From assembly GCF_013394165.1 (NCBI RefSeq), contig NZ_CP041330.1, positions 620,001-684,000 of the forward strand: a DNA stretch of 64,000 bases, read 5' to 3'. The notes under the pieces are model-generated. The model had not been told where the DNA came from and did no database searches. It was given only the letters and a program-made list of their open reading frames with translations. This stretch comes from Pseudoalteromonas sp. Scap06. Its GTDB lineage: Bacteria; Pseudomonadota; Gammaproteobacteria; Enterobacterales; Alteromonadaceae. The first letter of the stretch is position 1, and each line of letters starts with the position of its first letter. This document shows, piece after piece, positions 9,828-18,826 of the stretch. The position numbers and the translations under genes were made by a program.

Positions 9828-11522
9828 TCAATCAACAATCCTATTACGGCCTTTCGTTTTTGCTTCGTATAAATAGTCATCAACGTATTTTAAGCTGTTT
9901 TGTAGGCTGATAGAGCCATCATGGGTAAGCAGCCCAATACTTACCGTAAAGCTAATATTTTTATTGCGATAGAAAACTTTATGTTGATTAATCGTGTTTT
10001 TAATTCGCTCAGCGGCTTGCTTAGCTTCTGCTTTGTTTGTATTGGGCATAATAATTAAAAACTCTTCACCGCCCAGGCGAAATACAAAATCGTGCTTTCT
10101 GGTTAAAGCGCGTAATGTGTTGGTAAGCTCTTTTAAGCTTAAATCGCCAGCTTCGTGGCCATAATTATCATTTATTGCTTTAAAATGGTCTATGTCGAGC
10201 ATTAATAATGAAATATAGGTGTTTTTATTTTGCGTTTTTAATAGTTCATCGCTGAGTGTTCTGTATAAAGTTCGTCTATTTAAACAGCCTGTAAGTGGGT
10301 CTATATTGGCTTGCTTTTCTAGCTCTTTATTAAGTGAAGAGAGTTCTTGAGTACGCGCCTGAATACGTTGCTCTAAACTGGTATTGAGGGCTATCAGTTT
10401 ATGCTCTATGTTTATTTCTTTGGTTACGTCGTTTTGTACAGCAAAGTAATAAGCCACTTTGCCGTCTCTAAAAATGGGTGATATGGCCAGTTCATTCCAA
10501 TAAGGGTCACCATTTTGCGTATAGTTTAAAATTCGGGTGGTTATAGGGATGCCTTTTTTAAGATGAATTTTAAGTTGCTCTATTGTGTTGGCGTCAGTTT
10601 TTTCACCTTGTAAAATGGAGCCAAGCTTTTTACCTTCTACTTTATTCAGTGGGTAGCCCGTAATTCTTTCAAATGAGCCATTTACCCAAATAACACGCTT
10701 GTCTTTATCGGCAATCACCATTCCTACAGTGGTTTCTTTGAGTGCAGTAACTAAAAAATCCCGCTCCAGAGCTATTTTTTCATTCCCTGATATGTCTTGG
10801 AAAATGCCATATAACTTAGTGATTTCACCGTTTAAATCTCTCGATACATTGCCGCTTGATATAACAGTGCGCTCTTGTAGATCGTCATCTACAACACGAA
10901 GCTTTATACAGCTCCATTCTTGTCCGCATGCAAGAGCTTGCTCGATCGCATCTGTTATTTTGGATTTGTCATCTTCATGATAAAAATTTATTGCAGTATC
11001 TAGTTGAGGGGAATAGTTACTCGGTGAAACACCATGAATGGTGTAAATTTCATCGGTCCAAAATAATTGGTTAGTTATACAGTCGAACTGCCAATAGCCT
11101 ACCTTTAATACTTCGCCGGCATTTTCTATGATGGTTTGTAATTCGTTATTGCTAATAACAGACGACACTTGGGCAAAATGCTGATTAAAAACTAAAACTA
11201 TATATTGGTGTTGGTTTTGCTGCACACTGTGTAAGCAACAATTTAGTTTAATGGAGTAATCGGTTGCTAATGTTAGTTCAATATCAAATTGGTCTAACTC
11301 ATTATGTTGCGATTTTAGTGCGAGAATTTGTTGTTGTAATAGATCTTTGCTTTCAGTAGTACAACAGCCATAAAGGCTTTCAATGGTGGGTACTTTTTTA
11401 GCTGCAACATTAAGCTCTGACCACCTTTGAGAAAGATAACTAAGCTGATTATTATTATCAAATACCATTAAAAGAAAATTACACTTTTCTAGCAGCGCAA
11501 TATTTATGTCTTTAATATCCAT
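9828..11522 (-). CDS. PAS-PAS-GGDEF diguanylate cyclase
   Basis: I start the gene at the ATG at 11522 (MDIKDIN), which has AGGGAG six bases upstream; a longer frame adds 17 hydrophobic residues without such a site. The 564-residue product has sensory PAS-like regions (about 115-245 and 255-370), a coiled-coil linker and a GGDEF domain. The active-site loop is GGEEF near residue 484. An RKHD motif sits five residues before it, which is the inhibitory c-di-GMP site, so product feedback is expected. It makes c-di-GMP and probably controls attachment or motility. Confidence 0.9.
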   Translation of the reverse strand: MDIKDINIALLEKCNFLLMVFDNNNQLSYLSQRWSELNVAAKKVPTIESLYGCCTTESKDLLQQQILALKSQHNELDQFDIELTLATDYSIKLNCCLHSVQQNQHQYIVLVFNQHFAQVSSVISNNELQTIIENAGEVLKVGYWQFDCITNQLFWTDEIYTIHGVSPSNYSPQLDTAINFYHEDDKSKITDAIEQALACGQEWSCIKLRVVDDDLQERTVISSGNVSRDLNGEITKLYGIFQDISGNEKIALERDFLVTALKETTVGMVIADKDKRVIWVNGSFERITGYPLNKVEGKKLGSILQGEKTDANTIEQLKIHLKKGIPITTRILNYTQNGDPYWNELAISPIFRDGKVAYYFAVQNDVTKEINIEHKLIALNTSLEQRIQARTQELSSLNKELEKQANIDPLTGCLNRRTLYRTLSDELLKTQNKNTYISLLMLDIDHFKAINDNYGHEAGDLSLKELTNTLRALTRKHDFVFRLGGEEFLIIMPNTNKAEAKQAAERIKNTINQHKVFYRNKNISFTVSIGLLTHDGSISLQNSLKYVDDYLYEAKTKGRNRIVD

Positions 11523-11741
11523 AAGCTCCCTACATATGAAAAGTATTACAACAATAAGGTTGAGTATAGACACCTTCTTTTATTTTTTCAGTCTAAGACA
11601 GTGTTAATAGTTAGCAGAATTCTTACTAAAAATGTATTTCAGGTTTGTTTTTATCACTTTCCTGATAAGGTATTGGTTGTATAACAATATTTTAACGTTA
11701 TTTCGTTGTTGTTAACGCAGAACGAATTACTGGAGAGTTTA

Positions 11742-13043
11742 ATGAGCATATTTCGATTGAGTGTTGTTACCTCGTTTTTTTTCGCAGTTAACATCGTTGC
11801 TACTAATGCACATGCGAGTACTAAAATAATTCATGCAGGAGAGTTATTGGCTATTCCCGGAGAAAAACCACAACAAAAACAAACTATAGTAATAGAAAAT
11901 GGCAAAATAGTTTCGGTATCAGCGGGTTTTTTACCTATCAACCGTTTTGGTGAAAATGCTCAGTTAATCGATTTATCGACCCGCTTTGTTATGCCTGGGC
12001 TCATGGATATGCATGTGCATTTACAAGGTGAGCTTGGGCCAGATAACAAAAAAGAGCTGGTGGAAATGTCTGATGCAGATATAGCAATGCGCAGTGTGCA
12101 TTTTGCTAACAAAACCCTTATGGCGGGTTTTACTACAGTGCGTGATGTGGGCAGTCAAAGTGAGCAAATGTACGCATTAAGAAATGGGGTGGCCAAAGGG
12201 TGGATAAGTGGCCCTCGAATTATTGCTGGTGCTGGCGTTACTATTACCGGCGGGCACTTAGATGTTGATGGTATGAGCCCAGACTTACTCACTATGAAAA
12301 CACCGCCCACAGTGTGTGATGGCGCTATTGAATGCCGCAAAAAAACTCGCTATGCAATTAAATACGGGGCTGATTTAATTAAAGTTGCTTCTACCGGTGG
12401 CGTGCTTTCGGATACTACTACGGGCACAGGGCAGCAAATGCAAGACGATGAACTTAAAGCTGTAGTTGATACAGCGCATGGTTTAGGGCGAAAAGTAGCT
12501 AGTCATGCGCATGCCGCTCAAGGTATTAATGCAGCATTACGTGCGGGCGTTGATAGCATTGAGCACGGTAGTTACACAGATGATGAAGGCATTAAATTAT
12601 TTAAAGAAACAGGGGCTTATTTAGTCCCTACTTTGCTTGCTGGGCACACCGTAGTTAGGTTAGCAAAAAACAGTGACTTTATGTCTGCGCCAATTAAAAG
12701 CAAAGCAATTAGGGTGGGGGGCGATATGCTCAACAATTTTACTAAGGCATATAAGTCCGGGGTAAACATTGCATTTGGTACCGACAGTGGCGTATCTAAG
12801 CACGGCATTAACGCACAAGAAGCGGTATTGATGTACCAAGCAGGTATGACTCCTGCTGATATCTTAAAGTCGGCAACGGTTAACGCGGCTGATTTGATTG
12901 ATATGAATCATAGCTTAGGCACCATAGAGCCTGGTAAGTTTGCTGATATTATTGCCTTAGACACCAGCCCACTTAGCGATATTAGCGCTTTATTGGATGT
13001 TGATTTTGTTATGAAAGAAGGCACGGTTTTTAAACAACAATAA
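11742..13043 (+). CDS. secreted metal-dependent amidohydrolase (imidazolonepropionase/Xaa-Pro dipeptidase-like)
   Basis: The ATG at 11742 is preceded by GGAG and opens a clear signal peptide ending NAHA, so it is preferred to an upstream in-frame start. The 433-residue TIM-barrel amidohydrolase has the metal motif MHVHL (His91, His93), a candidate bridging Lys in ADLIKVASTGG, His in SHAHAAQ, His in SIEHGSY and the catalytic Asp in FGTDSG. The family cleaves cyclic amides or peptides; the substrate is not evident. It is likely periplasmic and lies upstream of the formamidase-like and kynureninase genes on the same strand, but 125 bases away. Confidence 0.85.
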   Translation: MSIFRLSVVTSFFFAVNIVATNAHASTKIIHAGELLAIPGEKPQQKQTIVIENGKIVSVSAGFLPINRFGENAQLIDLSTRFVMPGLMDMHVHLQGELGPDNKKELVEMSDADIAMRSVHFANKTLMAGFTTVRDVGSQSEQMYALRNGVAKGWISGPRIIAGAGVTITGGHLDVDGMSPDLLTMKTPPTVCDGAIECRKKTRYAIKYGADLIKVASTGGVLSDTTTGTGQQMQDDELKAVVDTAHGLGRKVASHAHAAQGINAALRAGVDSIEHGSYTDDEGIKLFKETGAYLVPTLLAGHTVVRLAKNSDFMSAPIKSKAIRVGGDMLNNFTKAYKSGVNIAFGTDSGVSKHGINAQEAVLMYQAGMTPADILKSATVNAADLIDMNHSLGTIEPGKFADIIALDTSPLSDISALLDVDFVMKEGTVFKQQ

Positions 13044-13168
13044 ATCATTCTATTTATTTTATTAATAATGACGTAATAGCCCTGGTAAGTCGTATAAAAA
13101 AATTTGTAAACGACTGCCAGCGTTTTTAGTTATATCGCTTTTAAGGTTAAAAAAGGAAGTATTTTATT

Positions 13169-13999
13169 TTGAAATGCTTAGTAGTTTTATTTTTAGTTGT
13201 ATGGCCTTTTTTGGTTAATGCCACCGCGCTGCAAGTTAACTTTCCTGATGTAGATAATAATGTTGCATACGCAAGTGTTGCTTCGCTTGGATTTAACTCA
13301 GCTGATGAAAAAGTAGCCTACGGCAGTGATGAGTCACAGTACGCATTACTCTGGCGCGCAAAAAAAATACAGCCGCAAAACCCGTTAGTTATTTTACTTC
13401 ATGGTGGTTGTTGGCTAAGTGCATACGATATTAAACATACCTACGCGTTAAGTACTGGGCTTGCACAAGCTGGTTTTAACGTATGGTCTTTAGAGTATAG
13501 AAGAAGCGGCGCAAGCGGTGGTGGCTGGCCTGCAACGTTTAATGATGTAAAAGCCGGAATTTTAGCGGTAAGTAAATATAACAATGGCGAGTTTAATTTA
13601 GCTGACTCGGTTGTGGTAGGACACTCAGCTGGTGGGCATTTAGCTCTGCTTGCTGGTGGTGAAATTGATCAGCTTAAAGGGGTTATTGCCTTAGCCCCTA
13701 TTACTGATATAAAAGCGTATGCACGCGGTGATAATAGTTGTCAAAAAGTGACAAAGGATTTTATGCAAGGCATGCCAACTGATAAACCTAAGGCATACAC
13801 GCAAGCTAACCCGAGTGATCAGCCACTTCATCCGCAAAGCATTATATTACAAGGTGACCAAGATGCCATCGTGCCTGCTTTTAATTTAGAACAGCTTAAA
13901 CGTCCAGTTGTCATGTTAGAAGGCGTGGGGCATTTTGATTGGATCCATCCGGGATCAGCTGCATTTAATACACTAATACAAAATTTGAATGAGATGTAA
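13169..13999 (+). CDS. exported alpha/beta hydrolase, kynurenine-formamidase-like
   Basis: Translation appears to begin at TTG 13169, nine bases after AGGAAG. The first 20 residues (ending VNATA) form a signal peptide. The 276-residue hydrolase has the oxyanion motif HGGCW at residue 78, nucleophile Ser153 in GHSAGGH, Asp232 and His255. The HGGxW motif is typical of animal and fungal arylformamidases and related lipases. Two bases separate its stop from the kynureninase start, which supports N-formylkynurenine as substrate. An export signal before a cytosolic pathway enzyme is odd. A general esterase is the alternative. Confidence 0.75.
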   Translation: MKCLVVLFLVVWPFLVNATALQVNFPDVDNNVAYASVASLGFNSADEKVAYGSDESQYALLWRAKKIQPQNPLVILLHGGCWLSAYDIKHTYALSTGLAQAGFNVWSLEYRRSGASGGGWPATFNDVKAGILAVSKYNNGEFNLADSVVVGHSAGGHLALLAGGEIDQLKGVIALAPITDIKAYARGDNSCQKVTKDFMQGMPTDKPKAYTQANPSDQPLHPQSIILQGDQDAIVPAFNLEQLKRPVVMLEGVGHFDWIHPGSAAFNTLIQNLNEM

Positions 14000-14001
14000 C
14001 A

Positions 14002-15237
14002 ATGAATTTTAATGAGATTATAGCGCTTGATAAAGCGGATACGCTGGCTCACAAACGTAACGAATTTGATTTACCCGCAGACACTATTTATCTCGATGGT
14101 AATTCGTTAGGTGCTCTGCCTAAAGCAGTAAAACCGCGCGTAGCAGAGGTGGTAAGCCAGCAATGGGGTAGTCACCTAATTAGAAGTTGGAATGATCACC
14201 AATGGATTGATTTACCTACTCAGGTAGGGGAGAAAATAGCGCCTATTATTGGCGCCGACAAAGGCCAAGTTATTTGTTGTGATTCTATTTCGGTTAATTT
14301 ATTTAAACTATTAAGTAGTGCGCTATCGTTAAACTCTGAGCGTAACGTGGTGTTATCTACCGAGGATAACTTTCCTACTGACTTATACATGGTACAAGGG
14401 TTAAGTGAATTATTAGGCCCCGACTTATGTCAGCTAAAACTCGTCGCAGAGCAAGATATTGAACAAAGCCTAAATGATACAGTGGCAGTATTACTGTTAA
14501 CACAGGTGAATTTTAGAACCGGTAAATTGTTAGATATGCAAAAAATCACCCAGCTAGCTCATGAAAAAGGCATTTTGGTGATATGGGATTTAGCTCATAG
14601 TGCAGGTGCTATACCGGTTGAACTTGATGACTGTAATGCTGATTTTGCTGTTGGTTGTGGCTATAAATACTTAAATGGCGGTCCTGGTTCGCCTGCGTTT
14701 TTATATGTAGCAAAACGCCACCAAGCTGCTGTAAAACACCCCTTATCAGGCTGGATGGGTCATGCAAAACCATTTGCTTTTGATGCAAAATATCAACGTG
14801 CTAACAATATAAATCAGTATTTATGTGGTACACCCAGTGTAATTGCTATGAGTGCTTTAGATGCTGCGCTTGATGTATGGCAAGATGTAGATATTTCACA
14901 AATAAGAGAAAAGTCGATTGCACTTGCTGACGTATTTATTAAATTAGTAAAAACACATTCATGCTTAAGTGATTTGCGCTTATGTTCCACTGAAAATTCG
15001 AGCCAAAGAGGTAGCCAACTAGCATTTTCACATACCGACGCATTTGCTATATGCCAAGCGTTAATTGAAAAAGGGGTTATTGCTGATTTTCGTGCACCTA
15101 ATATTCTACGCTTTGGTTTTACGCCACTTTATACTTCGTTTGAAGAGATTTGGCAGGCAGTGGCTATTTTAGCTGAGGTGGTTAAAACCCAGCTATATAC
15201 CCAGCCACGTTTTAATTTAGCGGGTAAAGTGACGTAA
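14002..15237 (+). CDS. kynU: kynureninase
   Basis: This 411-residue PLP enzyme cleaves kynurenine to anthranilate and alanine in tryptophan breakdown. The family blocks are all present: YLDGNSLGALP near the N terminus, the aromatic block SWNDHQWIDLP, DLAHSAGAIP with the cofactor Asp, and Lys222 in GYKYLNGGPGSPAF as the Schiff-base lysine. Length matches known kynureninases. It is translationally coupled to the hydrolase gene upstream. No tryptophan dioxygenase gene lies in the window. Confidence 0.93.
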   Translation: MNFNEIIALDKADTLAHKRNEFDLPADTIYLDGNSLGALPKAVKPRVAEVVSQQWGSHLIRSWNDHQWIDLPTQVGEKIAPIIGADKGQVICCDSISVNLFKLLSSALSLNSERNVVLSTEDNFPTDLYMVQGLSELLGPDLCQLKLVAEQDIEQSLNDTVAVLLLTQVNFRTGKLLDMQKITQLAHEKGILVIWDLAHSAGAIPVELDDCNADFAVGCGYKYLNGGPGSPAFLYVAKRHQAAVKHPLSGWMGHAKPFAFDAKYQRANNINQYLCGTPSVIAMSALDAALDVWQDVDISQIREKSIALADVFIKLVKTHSCLSDLRLCSTENSSQRGSQLAFSHTDAFAICQALIEKGVIADFRAPNILRFGFTPLYTSFEEIWQAVAILAEVVKTQLYTQPRFNLAGKVT

Positions 15238-15329
15238 TTTTATAATTGTATATAACTAACAATGGCTCATTGAGTTTCTCAAGTTAAAAAGTGCGTTGCG
15301 CTAGCAGGATAACTGGCAGCGCATTTATT

Positions 15330-18300
15330 CTATTGTTGCTCTTTTTTTAGATTAAAGTAATTGAGTTGCACTCTCATCTCGGTTGCTTGTTCTGCCATTT
15401 GTCGTGCTGCTGCCATTGTTTCTTCTGTAATAGCTGAGTTTGCCTGAGTTAGCCCCGTTAAACGTTGTACAACAAGATTGACCTCTTTAATTGCTTGCTC
15501 CTGTGCGGAGGTAGAATGCGCTATATGTATTATATTTTTACTAACATCGCTAACAGCTTGCATTATGTGTTTTAGTTTTTTTCCTGAGGTGTCTGCTAAT
15601 TCAGTCCCAAGCGCTACTTTTTGATTACTATTTACAATAATACTTTTTATCTGCTTCGCAGATTTAGCACTACGTCCAGCTAAATCACCCACTTCATTAG
15701 CGACTACAGCAAAGCCCCTTCCGTGGTCGCCAGCCCTAGCAGCTTCTACGGCGGCATTAAGTGATAGTAAGTTTGTTTGAAAAGCCAGGTTGTCAATAAC
15801 CGTAAGTATTTCGTTTATGTCTTTACTGGCTTCATTCACTTCATCAATCGCGCTAACAGTCTGTATTGATAATTGATTTCCTTCTTCTGCAATTTCCTCA
15901 GCATTGCTTGCTAATGCCACGGCACTTTTTGATTGTTCAGATACTTTAGTTAGCTCATCTAGCATTTGCTCAGTACTTGAGCTTGCCTCTTCAAGGTTGG
16001 CAGCTTGCTCTTCTGTGCGTTTACTTATTTCAGTATTGCTTGAAGCTATTTCGCCTGCATTTTGCATAACCTGGCTCGCTGACACTTGAATCTCTTGAAT
16101 GACATTGGTTAATTTATCGATAGTCGCGTTTGTGTCGCTTTTCAGGGTATTGAATACGCCTTGATATTGCCCTTCTATATTTTTGGTAAGGTCACCTTTA
16201 GCTAAGTTTGATAAAACGCTACTTACTTCATTTATAGCCAGTGAAACTAATGAGGTAGACTCATTAACATTATTTTTTAAATCTTCTAATTGGCCCTGTA
16301 GTGGCTGTTTTAATTGATGAGAAAAATCGCCGTTTGCCATTGCAGCCATTACTTGATTGAGATCATTTATGACGTGTTCTAGATTAGTAACTGATTGGTT
16401 TATATCTATTTTTAAACTGTTTAGTTGGCCAGTCATGGTTGATGAAATAGTATGATCAAAACGCCCCTGACTAATTGCTAGCATGACTGATGAAATTTCA
16501 GTTAAAGCATTATCAATAGCCGTGATTGATGTATTAATATTACTTTTCAACTGCTCCAATTGACCGCTGGCTTCACCTTTTATCATTTTTTTAAAGTCAC
16601 CCTTACTAACAAAGGTCATGACTTCACCTATTTCATTCATTACATTATTTAAATTAGCCATGCTGGAATTAATATCTTGTTTTAAGGTATTAAGTTGTCC
16701 AGCTAATGGGGCGTCTAATTGCGCTGAAAACTGGCCTTGTCGTAATGCACTCATAACGTCACTAATACCATCTATGGCAATGCTTAAGCTATTTACTGAG
16801 TTATTCACGCTGTCTTTTAGCTGGGCAAGCTTTCCTTTAGCAGGGTAAGTAATTTGCTCTTTAAAGTTACCTTGCTCTACGTTAGCCATAATATCTACGA
16901 TACTATTCATTGTGTTATTTATTGAGGAAAGCGATTGGTTAATATTACTTTTTAAGGTGCCTAACTCGCCTGACATTGAGGCATTAATTTGAATATCAAA
17001 TTGACCATCAGCCATAGCAATCGCAATGTTATTTAACTCGTTTATTGCACCGTTTAGTGAACTCGCACAATCGTTGGTTGCTTGTTTTAACGTATCTAAC
17101 TCTCCTCGACATGGTGCTTCAATACGTTGATCAAATTTACCCGCAGCCATATGATTCATAACACGATTTGTTTCACTAATAGATAACTGCAGAGCATCAA
17201 GAAGAGTGTTAAATGCTTGAGTACTTACGCCTATCTCATCGCTTGAATAGACAGTTGCTCGTAATGAAAAGTCACCTTGTTGTTCAACTTTTTTCATCGT
17301 ATCAGCCAGGGCATGTATTGGTTTTGTTAATGTTCTCGCAAACCAATATGCGGCAATAGTAACAATGAAAATAGTGATTAAAAGTATAATAATGAGTTGT
17401 TGAGAAAGTGTGGTTATCGACTCAAAAGCTTCTTGTTCGTCCATTTCTGCTATGAGGGCCCAGCGAATATTAAATACATTTACTGGTGCAAATGCAGACA
17501 GCACCATCTCATTGTTATAATCACTTATCACATGCTGCCCTTTCTCATTTTTTAATGCTTTGATTACAGATAAGGTATTCACTGTGCCTTTATTTGGATT
17601 TCTAAATGAGCTTTCTACAGAGTGATTTATCGGATCAATGTAAGAGTCAGAGCGCATTAACCCTTCAGGACCAACAAGGTAGGTTTCTCCGCTTTCACCC
17701 AATCCGTCACGCTCTTTCATGATTGAATTGATATCTTCAATCGATAATTGGGCGGCTAAAATAGCAATCGTTTTACCATCAACAACAATAGGCTTACCTA
17801 TAAAGCTCGCAGGGGCATTATATGAAGGGGAGTACTGTTTATAATCTGCAAATGCAATTGTTTGTGGGTTGCTGCTATCTTTTAATTGTTGAAATAAACT
17901 CGCTAAATTACTTTTAGCATAGGGCCCTGTTTGTAGCGATGTGGCAAAGTCGACTTCTTTATAAACGGAGTAAACAATATTGCCATTTGTTGGGTCGATA
18001 ATGAAAATATCGTAGAACTCATTTATATTGGTCATATCTCGTAAATAAGGGTGATATTGGCGGTGCACTTGCTCGTAAGAGTCTGATTGCTCGGTTGCAG
18101 TTAGTTTTTGTTTTTCACCAATTGGATTTGGGTTATTAGCCAAATAACGAGACTGCAGCTCAATACTTTTTGGATTCATTTGCTCTAACGGGGATGATGA
18201 AACTGTATCTGTCGGGTTTAGCTGTTTAAATTTTGGAGTAAAAGACTCTTTATAAAAGCGATTTAAAGACTCTGATGAGTTTGAAGGGGAAATATCATTA

Positions 18301-18581
18301 AATCCTTCTATAAACTTTGTCGCCATATTGGCCATTTCTGGATTTGCTTGTAGCACATTAAGCTTTTTTTCAATATTGATAAAATAGCGTTTAACAGCGC
18401 TTTGTTTTACTTCACTCACAGCGTCTAATCGTGAATAAACCTGTTCTGTCATCGAGTTTGAGGCTGTATTAATTGCAACAACAATAATTATTGTTATTGG
18501 TACTAGGGAAACAACTAAAAAGGCGGAGATAAGTTTTTTTGTTAAATTTAATGAGTTAATAAATTGATTAATCGTGTTCAT
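15330..18581 (-). CDS. methyl-accepting chemotaxis protein with nine HAMP-type units
   Basis: The protein has 1083 residues, about twice the usual length. TM1 (about 17-38) and TM2 (about 396-415) flank a periplasmic double-Cache sensor. A canonical HAMP at about 416-474 is followed by eight 45-residue HAMP-like units at about 475-834. Each has the pattern GxF, then GxLxxLK, then a heptad helix. The signalling tip includes LAFQTNLLSLNAAVEAARAG and its methylation helices. It should sense a small organic ligand and signal to CheA. The repeats form an exceptionally long cytoplasmic stalk. Confidence 0.93.
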   Translation of the reverse strand: MNTINQFINSLNLTKKLISAFLVVSLVPITIIIVVAINTASNSMTEQVYSRLDAVSEVKQSAVKRYFINIEKKLNVLQANPEMANMATKFIEGFNDISPSNSSESLNRFYKESFTPKFKQLNPTDTVSSSPLEQMNPKSIELQSRYLANNPNPIGEKQKLTATEQSDSYEQVHRQYHPYLRDMTNINEFYDIFIIDPTNGNIVYSVYKEVDFATSLQTGPYAKSNLASLFQQLKDSSNPQTIAFADYKQYSPSYNAPASFIGKPIVVDGKTIAILAAQLSIEDINSIMKERDGLGESGETYLVGPEGLMRSDSYIDPINHSVESSFRNPNKGTVNTLSVIKALKNEKGQHVISDYNNEMVLSAFAPVNVFNIRWALIAEMDEQEAFESITTLSQQLIIILLITIFIVTIAAYWFARTLTKPIHALADTMKKVEQQGDFSLRATVYSSDEIGVSTQAFNTLLDALQLSISETNRVMNHMAAGKFDQRIEAPCRGELDTLKQATNDCASSLNGAINELNNIAIAMADGQFDIQINASMSGELGTLKSNINQSLSSINNTMNSIVDIMANVEQGNFKEQITYPAKGKLAQLKDSVNNSVNSLSIAIDGISDVMSALRQGQFSAQLDAPLAGQLNTLKQDINSSMANLNNVMNEIGEVMTFVSKGDFKKMIKGEASGQLEQLKSNINTSITAIDNALTEISSVMLAISQGRFDHTISSTMTGQLNSLKIDINQSVTNLEHVINDLNQVMAAMANGDFSHQLKQPLQGQLEDLKNNVNESTSLVSLAINEVSSVLSNLAKGDLTKNIEGQYQGVFNTLKSDTNATIDKLTNVIQEIQVSASQVMQNAGEIASSNTEISKRTEEQAANLEEASSSTEQMLDELTKVSEQSKSAVALASNAEEIAEEGNQLSIQTVSAIDEVNEASKDINEILTVIDNLAFQTNLLSLNAAVEAARAGDHGRGFAVVANEVGDLAGRSAKSAKQIKSIIVNSNQKVALGTELADTSGKKLKHIMQAVSDVSKNIIHIAHSTSAQEQAIKEVNLVVQRLTGLTQANSAITEETMAAARQMAEQATEMRVQLNYFNLKKEQQ
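16080..17159 (-). repeat. eight tandem 135-bp units coding HAMP-like repeats
   Basis: Eight consecutive units of exactly 45 codons lie inside the chemoreceptor gene. Residues at Gly7, Phe9, Gly19, Leu21 and Leu24-Lys25 of each unit are mostly kept, while other positions diverge. This points to old duplications under structural selection rather than a recent slippage event. The last unit is the most divergent and runs into the signalling domain. Confidence 0.85.
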
Positions 18582-18757
18582 TACTATGTCCCTGTAATAA
18601 GGATTTACCTCAAATGAGCATAGAACACAATTTGTGAAGATCTAGTTAATAATTAAAGTAATGAGTTTTTATTATAAAATAGCCAAAGCGGATTCAGAGC
18701 ACTTTTAATTTTAATGCAACTACAGCATGCTCTTTTAGCGGTTTAGTTTAATAAAAC

Positions 18758-18781
18758 GTAGGAGCATTTAAGCGCTCCTAC
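18758..18781 (-). terminator. terminator of the C15-like peptidase gene
   Basis: Perfect arms GTAGGAGC and GCTCCTAC with an 8-base spacer lie 45 bases past the stop codon. On the minus strand a T-rich run follows. Confidence 0.6.
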
Positions 18782-18826
18782 ATTTGTTATTTAATCGATA
18801 TGTTAACGTTGAAAAAGCAAGCTATG

